Assembly (NCBI GenBank): GCA_905221605.1
Contig: CAJNDS010002477.1
Location: 188,001-252,000 of the forward strand
Length of the DNA stretch: 64,000 nucleotides
DNA from: Symbiodinium natans
Taxonomy: Eukaryota > Sar > Dinophyceae > Suessiales > Symbiodiniaceae
Direction of reading: 5' to 3'
Positions 47,590 to 60,816 of the stretch are shown here, one piece after another. The notes under the pieces are model-generated. The model worked only from the letters and a program-made list of their open reading frames with translations. It made no database searches and was not told the DNA's origin. Numbering within the stretch: the first letter of the stretch is position 1; each line of letters begins with the position of its first letter. The translations under genes were made by a program, and so were the position numbers.

Positions 47590-47825
47590 CGTAAACCCAA
47601 ACCCTAAACCCTAAACCCCTAAACCCCTAAACCCTAAACCCTAAACCCTATAAACCCTAAACCCTCAACCCAAACCCCAACCACACTACCCCACAGGGGG
47701 GCCCAAACCACAGGGGGGCGGGGCGGGGACCCTAAACCCTAAACCCTAAACCCTAAACCCTAAACCCTAAACCTTAAACCCTAGTCCTAAACCCTAAACC
47801 CTAAACCCTAAACCCTCTTTTACTA
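47590..47825. repeat. CCCTAAA runs with C-rich sequence
   Basis: Two heptamer runs are interrupted by a CACAGGGGGGC element that recurs at 48972. A C-rich stretch precedes them at 47536-47585. Confidence 0.88.
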
Positions 47826-47859
47826 TGTATATTTAAACCCTAATGACCTTCGTGGGCAT

Positions 47860-48605
47860 GTGGTTTTTTTCTGGGCCCTAAACCCTGACCCCCTTCGTGG
47901 GCAAATGGTTTTTTTCCTGGGCCGTGCCTCCAAAAACACCCCAAATGAGGGGGACCCCAGGATCGGCCCGGGCCCCAGTTCAAAATGCGGTTTTTTCGTA
48001 CTGAAATCGACGGTTCTGGGTGGGCTCTCGTTTTCTGGATTTGTGATCAAAACCGAGCCTTTGGGCCCTAAACCCTGACCCCCTTCGTGGGCAAATGGTT
48101 TTTTTCCACCCGGGGGGGCCCTAAACCCTGACCCCCTTCGTGGGCAAATGGTTTTTTTCCACCCGGGGGGGCCCTAAACCCTGACCCCCTACGTGGGCAA
48201 ATGGTTTTTTTCCACCCGGGGGGGCCCTAAACCCTGACCCCCTTCGGGGGCAAATGGTTTTTTTCCACCCGGAGGGGGCCCTAAACCCTGACCCCCTTCG
48301 TGGGCAAATGGTTTTTTCCCACCCGGGGGGGCCCTAAACCCTGACCCCCTTCGTGGGCAAATGGTTTTTTTCCACCCGGGGGGGCCCTAAACCCTGACCC
48401 CCTTTCGTCGGCAGATGGCTTTTTTCCAACCAGGGGGGGCCCTAAACCCTGACCCCCTTCGTCGGCAAATGGTTTTTTTCCACCCGGATGGGGCCCTAAA
48501 CCCTGACCCCCTTCGTGGGCAAATGGTTTTTTTCCACCCGGGGGGGCCCTAAACCCTGACCCCCTTCGTCGGCAAACGGTTTTTTTCCACCCGGGGGGGG
48601 GCCCC
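47860..48605. repeat. 57-bp tandem repeat containing CCCTAAACCC
   Basis: About 11 units of the form CCCTAAACCCTGACCCCCTT, CGTGGGCAAATGG, T-run, CCACCC, G-run. The minus frame encodes a repeated GGKKPFA-type peptide, but length variation in the G and T runs shifts frame between units. Confidence 0.93.
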
Positions 48606-48987
48606 TCATCGGCATATTGTCTGGTGGGCCTCTGGGGCATAGGGTTTAAAGGCACGGTTTGGGGCAAAGGGTTTGGGGCCCTGAGGGTCCCCCGCCCCCC
48701 GCCACAGTAGGTTGAGAGTTAGATTTCGGGTTTTGAGCCAACTGGACCTTAAGCTTTAAGCCTACTGGGAATGTATTGAGTGATTTTTGTATTTTCTCAA
48801 TGTTATGGGTTTCTTGGGTGGGTGGGGTTTTATTCCAACACTTGACAAGCTGCTTGACTAGTGAATGCTCGGACTTGAGATGCTGAACCCTAAACCCTAA
48901 ACCCTAAACCCAAACCCCTAACCCCTAATCCCTAACCCCTAACCCTCAACCCAAACCCCAACCACACCACGCCACAGGGGGGCCGTA

Positions 48988-49050
<63 letters not shown>

Positions 49051-49060
49051 GGGGGGGGGG
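48988..49060. repeat. 62-nt uninterrupted poly-G, then T and 10 G
   Basis: 48988-49049 is pure G. The run also produces spurious poly-Pro frames on the minus strand. Its exact length should be doubted because homopolymers are hard to sequence. Confidence 0.9.
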
Positions 49061-49758
49061 TACCATGGGGTGGGGGGGGGTGGAGGGGGCAGGGACGCTG
49101 CACCATATATGTAAGTACAGAGGTCATTAATTATCATAGAAAACAGAGGAGAGAAGTCCTTCGAAACGGTAAGACCGTTTAGTATTCGAGGGTTGAAGAT
49201 ACAATACACATTCAACGCTTAAAACGGAAGACCCCTGTGGCAGCTTGTCGAAGAATCTTCAATCTCAAACTTCAGCATGTACAAATCCATGTTTACACCT
49301 TTGAACATTTTTGAAGAATTCAGCCTTCAATCTCCAAGTCATTCTTAACGTTCAGCGCGAAACTGTTCCAGGAATCTTCAATCTTCAAACCTCTAAGACC
49401 TTCTAACTCCAAAGGCCTGCAAGCAGGCTTCAACTTGACTCGGTTCCAAGTGCGGAGAGTTGCAAGGGTTCATGCAGTGGCCACTAAGCCCAACGTGGGG
49501 CTCCCAGCAGCTTGGGGCTCTGGCGGCCATTGGGCCAGCGGTCCAATCGTCAGCCACCAGGAGCCTTTTCTTCGATGTGTTGGGGACTAACGCGGGTTTC
49601 GCCGAACTCAGATACTGCCCCAGCTCAATCCAAAGTTCCGGGATCGGAGCCATGCAGCTGTGCAGGGACACTCCGGTGGATAATCTGGAAGGTCCAGCTC
49701 TTCGTCACCGAAGTCCTCTTTGGGTTGCTTTGGGAGCCCACGCCGATTCTGCAAAGGT

Positions 49759-50148
49759 TCAACGGTCCTTGACAAACAGCACATAGTCGTTGTACCTGCC
49801 AGGGGGCTTGCCATAGTAGGAGAGCAACAGCCCTAAGTCCTGCAGACGGCAAAGCCCTTAAATCGACTTCAAACCCAAAAAATCTTCACACCTGAGCTCG
49901 GCGGAACCCTGAATTCAAGGCTCCAAGCCTCTGCACTGTCATCCTCGACATGTCGCAGGGAAGGTGGTGCACCAACTCCTGCGCTCCGATGGAAGCCTCT
50001 CTTCTTGGGTCGGTGCTGGGGGCTTGGAGGCAGCTTGGGGCTGGAGTTTGGCGGGTAGGTTTGGGGAGCTTAGGGCCTTCAGGGTTGGAGGCTTATAGGA
50101 AAGCTCCTGGCCAGTACAGGAGATGAAGTAGAGCGCAGTGTGGCCCTC
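49759..50148 (-). CDS. Ankyrin-repeat protein, C-terminal exons (partial)
   Basis: Three exons join in phase: 50148-50107 (EGHTALYFISCTGQ), 49996-49937 (ASIGAQELVHHL...), 49839-49759 (DLGLLLSYYGKPPGRYNDY... then TGA). The G-HTAL-----G----ELV--L pattern is the ankyrin helix-turn-helix consensus; ankyrin repeats serve protein-protein contact. The tail after the last repeat (YNDYVLFVKDR) was not recognised. Donors are GA (50106) and GT (49936). Upstream exons probably lie at 50.2-52.7 kb but could not be joined with confidence. Confidence 0.72.
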
Positions 50149-50844
50149 CTGGCCACGGACACGGCTAAAAAAGGCGCAAAGCCGATGATGCAAGCACATG
50201 TTAGCACATGCCATCCGAGGAGCTGAGATTCGGCAAGTGGTACTGACCGGACTGACTTCATATCACGGCACTTTTGCGGATTCCGCAGCCCTGTCCTGAC
50301 AATGCCCACGCTGAAACCCATCTCTTGCCACCTGTCTGCATCGGTTCAGGGCGTCTTGTAGCAGGAGCTGCATGAGGCAAGGGTCCTTGCTAAGGACCCC
50401 ATAAGAGATCTCACCCTCAAGGCCAGGGGCCCTAAACTCCTAAACGTAGACAACGGACCCTCGACAGCATGATCCCGAGGTTCGGGAACCTCTCAAGAAA
50501 ACCAAGGTCTGGGCAGGTGCCATCAGCACCTGAGCGCAGCGCAACTCTTTAGAGGCGAGCGACCGTAGAGACCGAGTCAAAAAACAAGTGAGCACGAGAG
50601 AGAAAACATGACAGCACGAGTCAGAAACAAGAAACAAGAGGAAAACAATCATCGAGCGAGTCCATCTAAAACTCTGAAACTCCAAAACCCTAAATTCGAC
50701 AGCTCTGAAACCCTAAACCCTGGACCTTCAAACGCGTACGGCAGCTGTTTTGTGGGTTCCCAGGTTCAGGGGTGAATGTGTATACGATTTAGAACATTGA
50801 TGGCTACCAACCCCAGGGCCTGCCCATGATTGAGAGTTTCCATT

Positions 50845-50945
50845 CTCGCCACCTGCACTTCGGGGCCCATGCCACGTAGTCCATGCTTGCTTCCAGGATC
50901 CAGGCCTCCACAGGTGGCCACTCGGAGGCCGGCAGGTTGCTTGCA
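50845..50945 (-). CDS. Exon-like island, unassigned
   Basis: The minus frame reads ASEWPPVEAWILEASMDYVAW, amino-acid-like in composition and open, between the ankyrin exons at 50.1 and 52.6 kb. It could be an internal exon of that gene. I do not recognise a domain, and the splice boundaries are not fixed. Confidence 0.35.
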
Positions 50946-52191
50946 CAGTTTAAGTACGGCTCTGGGGGGGGGGGGGGGCTACATGTGGGGCGCTCTACAG
51001 GGCTTAAGAGATGCCATCGGCCGGCCCGCCTCTGCTTCAACGCAGGGAAAAGGAGCAGCCCGACAGCAGAGAATGTGGACCGAACATGTTTGGTTAAGAT
51101 TTGCGGCCGTCGGCCCACTCCTTCCTCTTCTGTTGAAGAGGTGGACCGATATCTGCAAATTGTCGCCCACTACGAACTCCCTCCTTTATCAAGGCTGCCT
51201 TGAGGGGTTCACCCGACTGCGCCGCGGAGAGCGGTTGCCAGTGAACCTTCCAGAATATTTTCAGAGTGGGGTTCAGGCGCGAATGGGAAAACAGGAAGCA
51301 GGACTGCACAGACTGCAAGAGAAAGTGCTGTCCTCTTCCTGGTGGCCACTTCTTGTCGCTCGGGCAGATGTCGGTGGGCTCCACTGGAGCAGGATGAGCA
51401 GGTGTTTGAGTGCTCGGCTCGACGGGGTTCGTGTGGGGTTCAGTACTTCTTTGCGGTATGTAAGGTATCAGGTAGGGCTCACAACAGGCCGCACGACCAA
51501 CCCGGGACAAGCGCCACCCCGCACCTTGTTCTTCTGAAGATCATACATGAGAACCGTGTCTGGCCCGGCACAGATACCTCGTGGGCAGCACCAGATGCAG
51601 TAAGTCCGGCTCCGAGCGGGCTCCCTACATCGCAGCACCGCTGCACCTCCATGTCCATCTTGGAAGAAGAAGAGGTACCTCAGAGCGGCCGAGCCTTAAA
51701 ACTGTTCAACCCTCCTAGCCTGTGCCCAGCCATTCTGGGCAACTGACCGGTGCCCGCCGAGGAGCTCGAAAGCCTACCACATGCAGGCGCAGTACTGTCC
51801 AGGGTTCAGGTTTGGGCGCGAAATTGAACAACAGTTTTTTGTTTTCTTCATTTCAGGATTCATGTCTGTCGCCTAGAGGCACCATGTGCAAACCAAATCA
51901 AAGAAACAGCACGAAATCAAAAACTTAAAAACATCCTCCAACCTAAATAACAACTCATTAGGCTTTAGGGTGATTGAAGCTGGGCCCCAAACCGACACCT
52001 AACCCCGTGAACTGCACCAGCCTTGATTCGGCGGATGTTGCAGTGGACTCCGTATGGACAGGGGCCTGAAGTGGCTCTGCTGTAGGGAAAGATTATTGGG
52101 TTTCAGGGGTTCAGCGGGAGCTAGGAGTTTCAGCGCTGATCCACTCTGCTGTTCCTCATGTTCTAGCTTTAAGGGTTTAGGCCGTTTACCT

Positions 52192-52432
52192 AGACCCTAG
52201 ACCCTAGACCCTAGACCCTAGACCCTAGACCCTAGACCCTAAACCCTAAACCCTTCATTGGACCTGCTTGCCACTGAGGCAGCAGCACCACTGCCCACCG
52301 ACGACAGGCTTGCTCCACAACTGGTCCTGTCGCCAACCTTGGCCCAATCGGGATTCGGGCTCTGGGTTTAAGGTACCCTAGCCCCCTAAACCCTAAACCC
52401 TAAACCCTAAACCCTAAACCCCAAACCCTAAG
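52192..52432. repeat. Two telomere-type runs (CCCTAGA, then CCCTAAA)
   Basis: At 52192-52258 the unit is CCCTAGA (about seven copies) turning into CCCTAAA. At 52385-52432 CCCTAAA returns. A unique stretch lies between them. Confidence 0.9.
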
Positions 52433-52588
52433 CCGTCAGATTTGAAGGATTCGAACATGAGTTTGGGATTTTAAGGGTTCAGATGCCGAGAGCTTGAGGA
52501 AAGATGATTTTTTCGGCCCTCAAACTCCTCGGAGTAGCTGAAAACCCTCAAACCTGATTCCAGGGCTCAGCCTCAACAGCCCCACCAC

Positions 52589-52682
52589 CTAAACTCATCC
52601 TGAGCCTCGAGCAGAGCAGGACTTTCAGCAGCTGCACCACGTCCGACCCCCCTTCCGGCGCACAGACCTCGCCGGGCCCAGC
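52589..52682 (-). CDS. Exon-like island, ankyrin-type helix (candidate)
   Basis: From an AG acceptor, the minus frame reads GEVCAPEGGSDVVQLLKVLL, which resembles the inner helix of an ankyrin repeat. It would fit as an upstream exon of the ankyrin gene ending at 49759, but no intermediate exon proves the link. Boundaries are approximate. Confidence 0.4.
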
Positions 52683-52833
52683 CTTGGCACAGCGCCAACA
52701 GGTTTGGAAGGTTCTGCGGCGTTGTGTGGGGCAGGGCTTTGCCATTGATTTCTTTGCTTCTTTGGGCCCGGCCTCGATCGGAGACGCAGCAGGACAGGAA
52801 AGGACCTCAGTGCCCCATCTTGTGCCATTCGCA

Positions 52834-52862
52834 CCCCCCCCCCCCCCCCCCCCCCCCCCCCC
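52834..52862. repeat. 29-nt poly-C
   Basis: Uninterrupted C run. Other G runs of 13-23 nt lie at 6148-6167, 11994-12008, 20890-20903 and 36690-36702. Confidence 0.9.
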
Positions 52863-53089
52863 ACCGTCCCGAAAGGAAATCTTCGCTGCATCTTCCTGCC
52901 AAGGTGCCGAGCCACAGCGCCATGCGGGCTCGAATCTCCGAGGCACGTATGCCGGAGCCTGCCAAAAATAGCCGGTGGTTAACTTCGCAGGCGAAAGTGA
53001 AGGCACATCGGACGCACACTGGGGCTCTTGCTTTGCTACGTTGAGTGCTAAATTTGTGCCAAGCACCGCCCGCCCACCTCAGGAACGGT

Positions 53090-54540
53090 AGTAGTAGCCG
53101 TAGCAGTAGCAGGCTTAGCAGTAGCAGGCTTAGCAGTAGTAGCAGTAGTCGTAGTAGTGGTGGTGGTGGTGGTCGTGATCGTCGCCGTCGCCGTCGTAGT
53201 GGGCAGTGGTAGTGGTAGATCGTGTAGTTGCGTGCGTCAGCAGTGGTTGGAAAGGGAGAATGGTATGACAGACGGAAGCTGCAACGGTCTCGGAAGCACT
53301 CAGAACCAGCTCTCTTACGTTGGAGGCGTTAAAGTACTTCTTTCTGTCCACCCTTCCCTTCCGTCCTTCCGTGCCCCGGAGTGTGCACGGGGAACAACAC
53401 GGAACAACACTGAGTGCCATTCCAAAGCGGCTCTGGAGCTGCCTCGCACAGGCTATCATTCTTATCATCAGCAAGGGCTTGCCAGCTGGACTGCGGACAA
53501 GTTTGTGCTACGCATGGTGCAAGCAACGGCATGCAGGTGATGCGGGAAAAGGACAAAATACGTGTGAAGCTTATTGCAAGCTGTGAGCCAGCTGTCGTTC
53601 CCGGAACACCGCCATCTCCATTAGCATACGTCAGTACTGTCCGGTCTCCTTTACATGCATCACTCGAACCATCTGCAAGAGAGATTGCAAGATGTTAATG
53701 GGAGAACGGTGGCAGCAGCCCCCCTATTTCGTGGGTTCGGACACTGAACAGCTAAGATGTCGGGCTCGCGGTTCAGGATCCGGGAGAGGGATTTGCAGGA
53801 TTCTGAACCCGAAGTCGCACACGTAGCAGGCGGGCTCAAGGCCCTAGCACCCTCAGCCGATTCCCGCCTAAACCCAAGACCCACGGCAAGATGTTGCAGC
53901 CAAGGCCTGATCGGTCAGCCGGGACTGTGGCGCCCTGGACAGCCACAGCAAAGGCGGGCCTGGTTTTAGGCTTCAGCTCTTGGATGGTTCGGGGTTGGTC
54001 AGGCAGTCTTTGGTTTCGTCGGTCTGCAGCGTCTTGGCGGGCTTCATGTCTAGGATGGAGGGCGCTCGGGACAGTTGCAGGGCATAGGGCGCTTGATTGC
54101 TGAAGGCGCGGCAGGTTAAGAGTTCTTGAGTGCTGCGCACGAGCTCTGCAACACAAGGATGAAGCATGGCCGGGGAACCCTAAGCGTACCGGGTAGCCCT
54201 TCACGGAGTGCAGCTGCTGTAGGGGTTTAGAGCCTTAGGCCTTAGGAGATTGTCGGTTGGGGATTGGGGTTTAGGGTTTTAGCGGTTTAGGGCTTTAAGG
54301 GCCTCACACATGAAGTTCATGACTTTCAACGGCCTGAGGCTTCTGATGGTTCGGGATGTGGGCTCAGCGTGGGTTACCCAAACCCCACCTGACAGTTGGG
54401 CCGCTGTCTTTCCAACCCACTCTGATCCCTAAACCTCTTAAGCCCGTAAGCTCCCTGCAAGTAACCCCCCAGCCCTCACAGCCACAAACTTCAACCACTG
54501 GACTCTTAAAACCCCAAACCCTCAACCACACCCTCAAACC
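53090..54540. other. Unassigned stretch
   Basis: It starts with GTA/GTG microsatellite (to 53215). The remainder has no exon I can support. It may hold the 5' part of the ankyrin gene. Confidence 0.35.
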
Positions 54541-54542
54541 CC

Positions 54543-54602
54543 TCAATCGAGGCAGTGGCTGGCAACCGCCAGGGAGGTTCCGGCAGCGCGCTGGATGAAG
54601 TC
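54543..54602 (-). CDS. Probable terminal exon, unrecognised gene
   Basis: After a CTCAG acceptor, the minus frame reads DFIQRAAGTSLAVASHCLD then TGA (54545-54543), exactly 20 codons in phase 0. It may be the 3' end of the gene starting at 57267, since nothing between them indicates another stop, but the middle exons are unproven. Confidence 0.5.
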   Translation of the reverse strand, partial: DFIQRAAGTSLAVASHCLD

Positions 54603-55798
54603 CTGAGGAAACCCTGAACCCGTTGGAGGCTTTTGGGGCGTTTGGGTTCTGGAATTCGGGTCATGAGCAGGCGATGGTGGGAGAAGTCGGATGAAGGGAT
54701 CTTGACAAATCCCTTGGGTGTAGTTTGGGCCGCCCGTGCGTGGCTTGAGGGGCAAGATGAGGCCGACAGATGTGAGCGGGAATGCTTCTGGACTTCCCAA
54801 GCCGCAATGCTCAGCTGCGGGCAGACCTTGCGCTGAATCCGGCAGGATCCTCCGGCAAAGAGACCAGGGCACATGTCAGGCAGAAACACGTTCCGGGTTC
54901 TTTTGAACCTTTGGTGTTTTGCTGGAAGGCATTACTCTATGAACTAAAAGACCTTCGGCATATTTCAGGGTTGGAGCTTGCGTGCAGCTCCTGAGCGTGG
55001 GCATGGGCCAGCATGGCAGCGATGGGTGTCCAATGTGTTGGGCCGAACAGCCTCTGCTCACCTGCCTCCGGGTCACATGTGTGATCTCCTGAACCCACTT
55101 CTGGCATGGCAAACAACCTACTTATCCCTGACTCCAAAAAAAACATGCAGTCATGCCTCGTGGCTGAGAAAGGTGCGGCGAGTTGTGGGGGAAGCACGAC
55201 ATGAGGCCGCAAGTCCGTTGTCGCACAGGCAGCGGGAGCGAACTGCGTGCCAGCAAAATATGACCTTTCTGGCCAGCAGATGCCAACTCAGCCAAATTCC
55301 AGATGGCACGGCCATGGATGCTGAGCGCTGTTTATGTTGTTATGTTGGGCGGCCACGCTGACAGCCGCTTTGGACTTCATGCCATCTGTGTTGCACCCGA
55401 TGCTCAGCATCAGGAGATCACAAAGGAGATCACAAAAAACTTGTGCGAGTTTTTTCGCAGTTCTCATTAACTCTCTGTTTCTGGCGCCAAGCATACCACG
55501 ACATGTATCTTGCTTCTCTCCATGGACTTGGCAGATGCTGCTGCAACCTAGGAGCAGGAGTAGGAAGCAGCAGTAGCAGTATCAGTAGCAGCAGCCGTTC
55601 ATCGCAGGGAGTAGTAAGTCGAAGCAACTCATGGACGTCGTATTAGTGCGTAGCAGCACTCTTGCTGAAAACAGCACATAGTAGTAGTTAGCAATTGTTT
55701 TTAGTAGAAGTTAGCCATAGTTTGCAGTTGGTGTTTGGCTATGGTTGGTGGTAGCACGAAAAAAAGGTAGGATGTGGCAATGGGAGAACGCGTAGTCC

Positions 55799-55856
<58 letters not shown>

Positions 55857-55866
55857 CGTAGTAGTC

Positions 55867-55940
<74 letters not shown>

Positions 55941-55957
55941 GGTGGTGGTAGTAGTGA

Positions 55958-56044
<87 letters not shown>

Positions 56045-56160
56045 CAGTAGCAGTAGCAGTAGTACTGGTACCAGTAGTACTAGTAGTATGAGTAGTACTA
56101 GGTAGTACTAGCAGTACTAGGATTAGTTCTACTACTAGTAGTACTACTAGTACTACTAGA
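55799..56160. repeat. GTA trinucleotide microsatellite
   Basis: About 250 nt of (GTA)n with GTC and GTG interruptions, then GCA/ACTAGT variants. Shorter related runs are at 53080-53215 and 55560-55600. The minus Thr-repeat frame is an artefact. Confidence 0.95.
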
Positions 56161-57057
56161 AGGAAACGGAGTCGGAGTTGGAGTGCGGCAGCGGCAGCGG
56201 CAGCGGCAGCAGCAGCAGCAGCAGTACAGCAGAACAGCAGTACAGCAGTACAAGAGCAGTGATAAGTATGTCTGCCTTGCTGAGCTATTCTGCTCCTTGT
56301 GGGCTGTGGGCGAACCCTATGGCTTGACGACCTTTGGCCATGGGCACCAGGCAGCCTGAACCGAGCCGACCTCGCCAGAAATCCCGCACTCTGGCGGTCG
56401 CCCGGAACACAAGACACTGGCCAACACCACCACCCTGCAAGCACAAAAATGTCTCGTTGAACTTCCGCTTTCAGCCTGCCTGCGTGCCACACATCAACAT
56501 CCACTTGGAGGTTGAACATTGGCCTCGCCTGTCATCTACGAGAATCCTGATGCTCCGAGCATGCTGCTCAATTGGCCCTCAGAACCTGGCATTCAACAAA
56601 GTTGAAACAGGATCGCAAGGGAAGTGCACAGGGAGTATCTGAGCGCTACGGGTGCCTTGGTGCTGTTTGTGGGGGATTGTGTTCGAAGGGCTCAGCATCT
56701 TTTCAATCATGAGCCCAAGAGGCCCCCGAATCGGTTTCACAGCGCTGCCTCCGCACCAGGGACAAAGGCTGGCCTGGCTGTGGGTTTAGCCGCAAACCAC
56801 TGCAAACCAGAAACCCCAAACCTGCCAACACAAACCCGATCCAAGGCGCCAAAGCGCCACCACGCCAACCCCAAGAAGGCCCTGAAACCCCAAGAATCCC
56901 AAGCATCCACACGCACCTTGAGAATCATGGCACCCCTCAGCCCATGGGATGGTGTAGAGTGGTGCACCTAGTAGGGTTCTAGTGGGGTGCAAACCCGAAA
57001 GCCCTGAACCCGAAACCCTTTGCACAACCCCCCACCTCTCGAGGACACAAACACAAC

Positions 57058-57267
57058 GAGGCCCGGGCGCTTCGGCCCGCAGCGCTGCGGGCGGCGTCGG
57101 CTTGGCCTTCCGTCTCGGACTTAACCCTAAACCCTAAACCCTAAACCCTAAACCCTAGGGCGCCCGAAAGCCCCCGAAAGGTCTCAGGCCTCCTCCAAGT
57201 GCGCAGCGATGTTGAGCCTGGCGAGCTCCCGGAGCTGGAGTCGCTGTTCTTCAGGTGAGCCCGACAT
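57058..57267 (-). CDS. First two exons of an unrecognised gene
   Basis: An ATG at 57267 opens MSGSPEEQRLQLRELARLNI and continues to GAG at 57190, followed by a GC donor. A second exon at 57106-57058 (AKPTPPAALRAEAPGP) starts after AG in the right phase and ends at a GT donor. The intron between them contains a CCCTAAA run (57120-57160). The N terminus is charged and helix-forming, then proline/alanine-rich. Later exons toward 54.5 kb could not be traced, and no family is recognised. Confidence 0.55.
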
Positions 57268-57992
57268 CCTGAACCCCAAGTCCTCAACGTGAGCTGCGCA
57301 CTTACCTCAAGTGCCCTAAAGACTCCAGCTGAAGCGCTTCCTGGAAAAAAGAAGCCGAAGATAAGGCCTGGTAAGTTTTATGCCTGGTCCGAAGAGCCCC
57401 CGCTCCCCATAGTGAGTCGTGTGGCTTTGGGATTCACAGACAGCAGCTTTGTAAGTGCCGTTCAGATTTTACAACTCAATTTTCGAATAAAAGAAAGCTA
57501 AGATAAAAAAATTCGCCCGGAGGGTTCACATTCTAAGCTGCTGGCACCCAAAGCCTTTTAAGCCTGAGCCCCTCAACCCTCAGCCCCGCAATGCAATGTC
57601 GATTTTACTTGAACTGCCATGAGATACCGTCCTTCGCTGTTGGGGTCGTATGGTTTAGGAATTTTAGGGCTCAAGGCGTGGGAAGTAGGGATTCCTGACC
57701 AAGCAAGTCGAGGCTGACTTTGTTCAGCCCACTCCCTGCTTTCTAGGCACGTGCCATGTGTCACTGAGCTCGATTTCGAACACTTTGGAATGCGGATCCC
57801 TTTCGTACAGGCGCACGAAGTGAAGCCTGCCCAAAAGCCCGTTCTGCCACGGCTCGCAACCCCGGAGCCTAGCGGCCTACAGCACATTCTCAGCTTCACA
57901 AAGGCCGAAAGACAAAACCGAAAAACTCGGCTCCGGAAGAGGAGAAACCCCCGAATAGCCACAGGGAGCTCCTGGGCCAAAAAAAACGCAAG

Positions 57993-58062
57993 CCAACAAG
58001 CAAGCAAACAAGCAAGCAAACAAGCAAGCAAACAAGCAAGCAAACAAGCAAGCAAGCAAGCG
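57993..58062. repeat. AAGCAAGCAAAC minisatellite
   Basis: About five 12-nt units. Both strands are open because the period is a multiple of three. Confidence 0.9.
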
Positions 58063-59465
58063 CGCCCCGCGAGCACTTCAACCTTTTCTTTACCTAGCCC
58101 TCCTTACTCTCAATGTTGGAACATGTTGGGAATCCCACTTTTTGTGTGTCAAACGAAGCCTGGACGGAGCCCTCTTCCGGGGTGCCGGGGGCGGCGTCTG
58201 CTCCGAGGTCAACGCACCTTGGCAACCCCCTCGCCCCCTCCCTCCGGCTGCTCTAGGGCTTTGGGTTCTCTGAGCACTGCCCCACCCCCCCCCCCCCCTG
58301 CATCCCTGACTTGAAGCCTTGAAATCCTCCTACACATTTCCGAGGCCCCAAAGCCAGGGTTCGGGGTTCAGCTTTGGGCTTAGGTTCCCTCGACTGATCA
58401 AAAGCGAAGCCAGCCGAGGAGGGCACTGGCCAAGGACAGCACTGTGGGGCCTCTTCAGCTCTCTCATGTGGGGGTTTACGTCAGAGTTCGCTGGTGGCAA
58501 CAGCCACCGGTGTTGTAACCTTACTTGACGGTCTTGTGTGTTGCAGGGCTCAATGCTTTGGGTTTTAAGCTTTGAGGTTTGGGGCTCAGGTGTTTTGGTA
58601 TCTCACCGAATTCTGACCAAAGGGCCCCAAACACCGACACACAAGCAAACGACTCCTTGTCATCACAACCCTTCGAAGCAGACGTATCCGCTCCAAAACC
58701 TTTGACTCCCAAGCTCCTAAACCCTGAAACCCCAACTGGACCGAACTACCTGCCTGGTCGATGCTTGCGGGGTGTTCGAGGACCTTTCACACATCGCATC
58801 GCAACCACACGATTAAAACCAAGTGTTGGGCTGCAGCATGCCCGCAAACGTAAAAAGCGCGCCGACACGATGCAGCTTAAGCCCACATGGCATGTCATTC
58901 TTCAATGCCCTTCAATGCCCTGTGACCAACCTTCGGCGTTGTCATTCGAGCCGACGGGAAACCCACCTGCAAGCAAGAAAGCCAAACAGGACCACCCTAA
59001 ACCCAAAAGACCTAAACCGTAAGGACGAAAACAATGCTCGACCTGCCATGGGCAAGCCGGCAACAGCAGCAGCTGCTGCGGATGCCGCGGCCTGCCAACA
59101 AGGCGCAACAACCTGTGCAAAGCTTCCCTACATCAACGAAGAACTTGCTGCTTCGGTGGGCCGCACGGCCACATGAGCCTCTCCCGGCTACTTAAGTGAT
59201 CTGATATCTCGCGTGCAGATGTCGTGTCTTTTGAACTCTTCCTCGTTCTTACACACGATACTGCTCAGCAAGTATGATGTTTTCAAGTGCGCACTATTCC
59301 TGGGCAACAATTCTAGCGGCTCCCGGCCAGGGTCTGTATTCTGGCTTACGTGCAGGCGTTGGCTACAGTCCTGTCAACTGGCAATGTACGTATTCATGCG
59401 CCTTGCTTTCACGTGCATGCATACACGCAATCAAGCTTACTAAGTGTCAACAAACGTATGAGTAT

Positions 59466-59940
<475 letters not shown>

Positions 59941-60744
59941 GCGCGCGCGAGCCCCCGCTCGCACATAGAGAGATGCTACAGAGATATGCAGCATAGTTGA
60001 CAACACATGTACTGCCACATGAACTGCAAAGGAAACTGCAACATGACCTACGACATGACCTGCAACAGCACATGGAGGTGTAGGGTCATTAATGGTGAAG
60101 GTGAAGGTGGATGTGAAAATCGATGTTGACCAATTCACAGAGTAGATTGATTAGGTCCTTTCTTCCCCACCAGACCCACCTTCAGCTGCACACAACGGTG
60201 CCCAGAGGCGACCAAGTACAGACGGACGACACTGCAAGGGTCATACTGACTGCAGCTGCACACATCAGCAGCAGGTGGCAGAAGCGAAAGTGTTGCCGTT
60301 CAAGGTAGGGACCGGGTCTTGTCCTAACATCGCCCAGGGTCGGGCAACCTTGAGCATGTGGCATGCTACCTAGGAGGGGTGAGGCGGCTTCATCTTGCCT
60401 GCCCCGTCTCCTTGCATTGCTTTTGGCAATTTTGCCAAGGAAGAGAGCCCGGTGCCAACATCCGCCAGGCACACTCCCTCTCCACATAAGGCTCTCGAAA
60501 GCACAATGACTCCTCCATGTCATCTGAGACATCTGCCTCTTAACTTGGCCTTGATCTACACCGACAGGTCTGCTGCTAATGGTTGTACCACCTGCTCAGT
60601 CCTAGGTAAGATCGGCATTGCCTTTAAACCTGTGTGTGTAGAGCACCTATGACTTTACCTACTCCTGGAACCAATTCTCGCACCTCCGCAAAACTTAACT
60701 AACACCTTAGAGGCCCTTCAACAAGCATCTTCAAACTTCGGACC

Positions 60745-60816
60745 TTCTGCAGTACACAGTCAGCATGGCCTGGGCGGCCGCGCACACAGCGGACATGATG
60801 GTCGCAGTGTCTGGAC
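60745..60816 (-). CDS. Exon-like island (candidate)
   Basis: After a CGAAG acceptor the frame reads PDTATIMSAVCAAAQAMLTV, an alanine-rich probable helix. It sits downstream of the LURP-like gene's stop (61570), so it would belong to the next gene in the same direction. The 3' edge is not fixed. Confidence 0.38.

Noticed and set aside
48281-48667. Repeat protein with GGKKPFA units
   Set aside because: It is encoded by the 57-bp satellite; unit lengths vary and break the frame.
50830-51537. 235-codon plus-strand frame
   Set aside because: No domain, composition rich in Arg/Gly/Ser, and it runs against the direction of the ankyrin gene; not called.
55701-56519. 272-codon minus frame, Thr-rich
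   Set aside because: It is a translation of the GTA microsatellite, with no domain outside the repeat.
57751-58314. 187-codon plus-strand frame
   Set aside because: Its middle is the AAGC minisatellite and its end a Pro-rich tract; the first 80 codons look protein-like but have no support and oppose the direction of all other genes.
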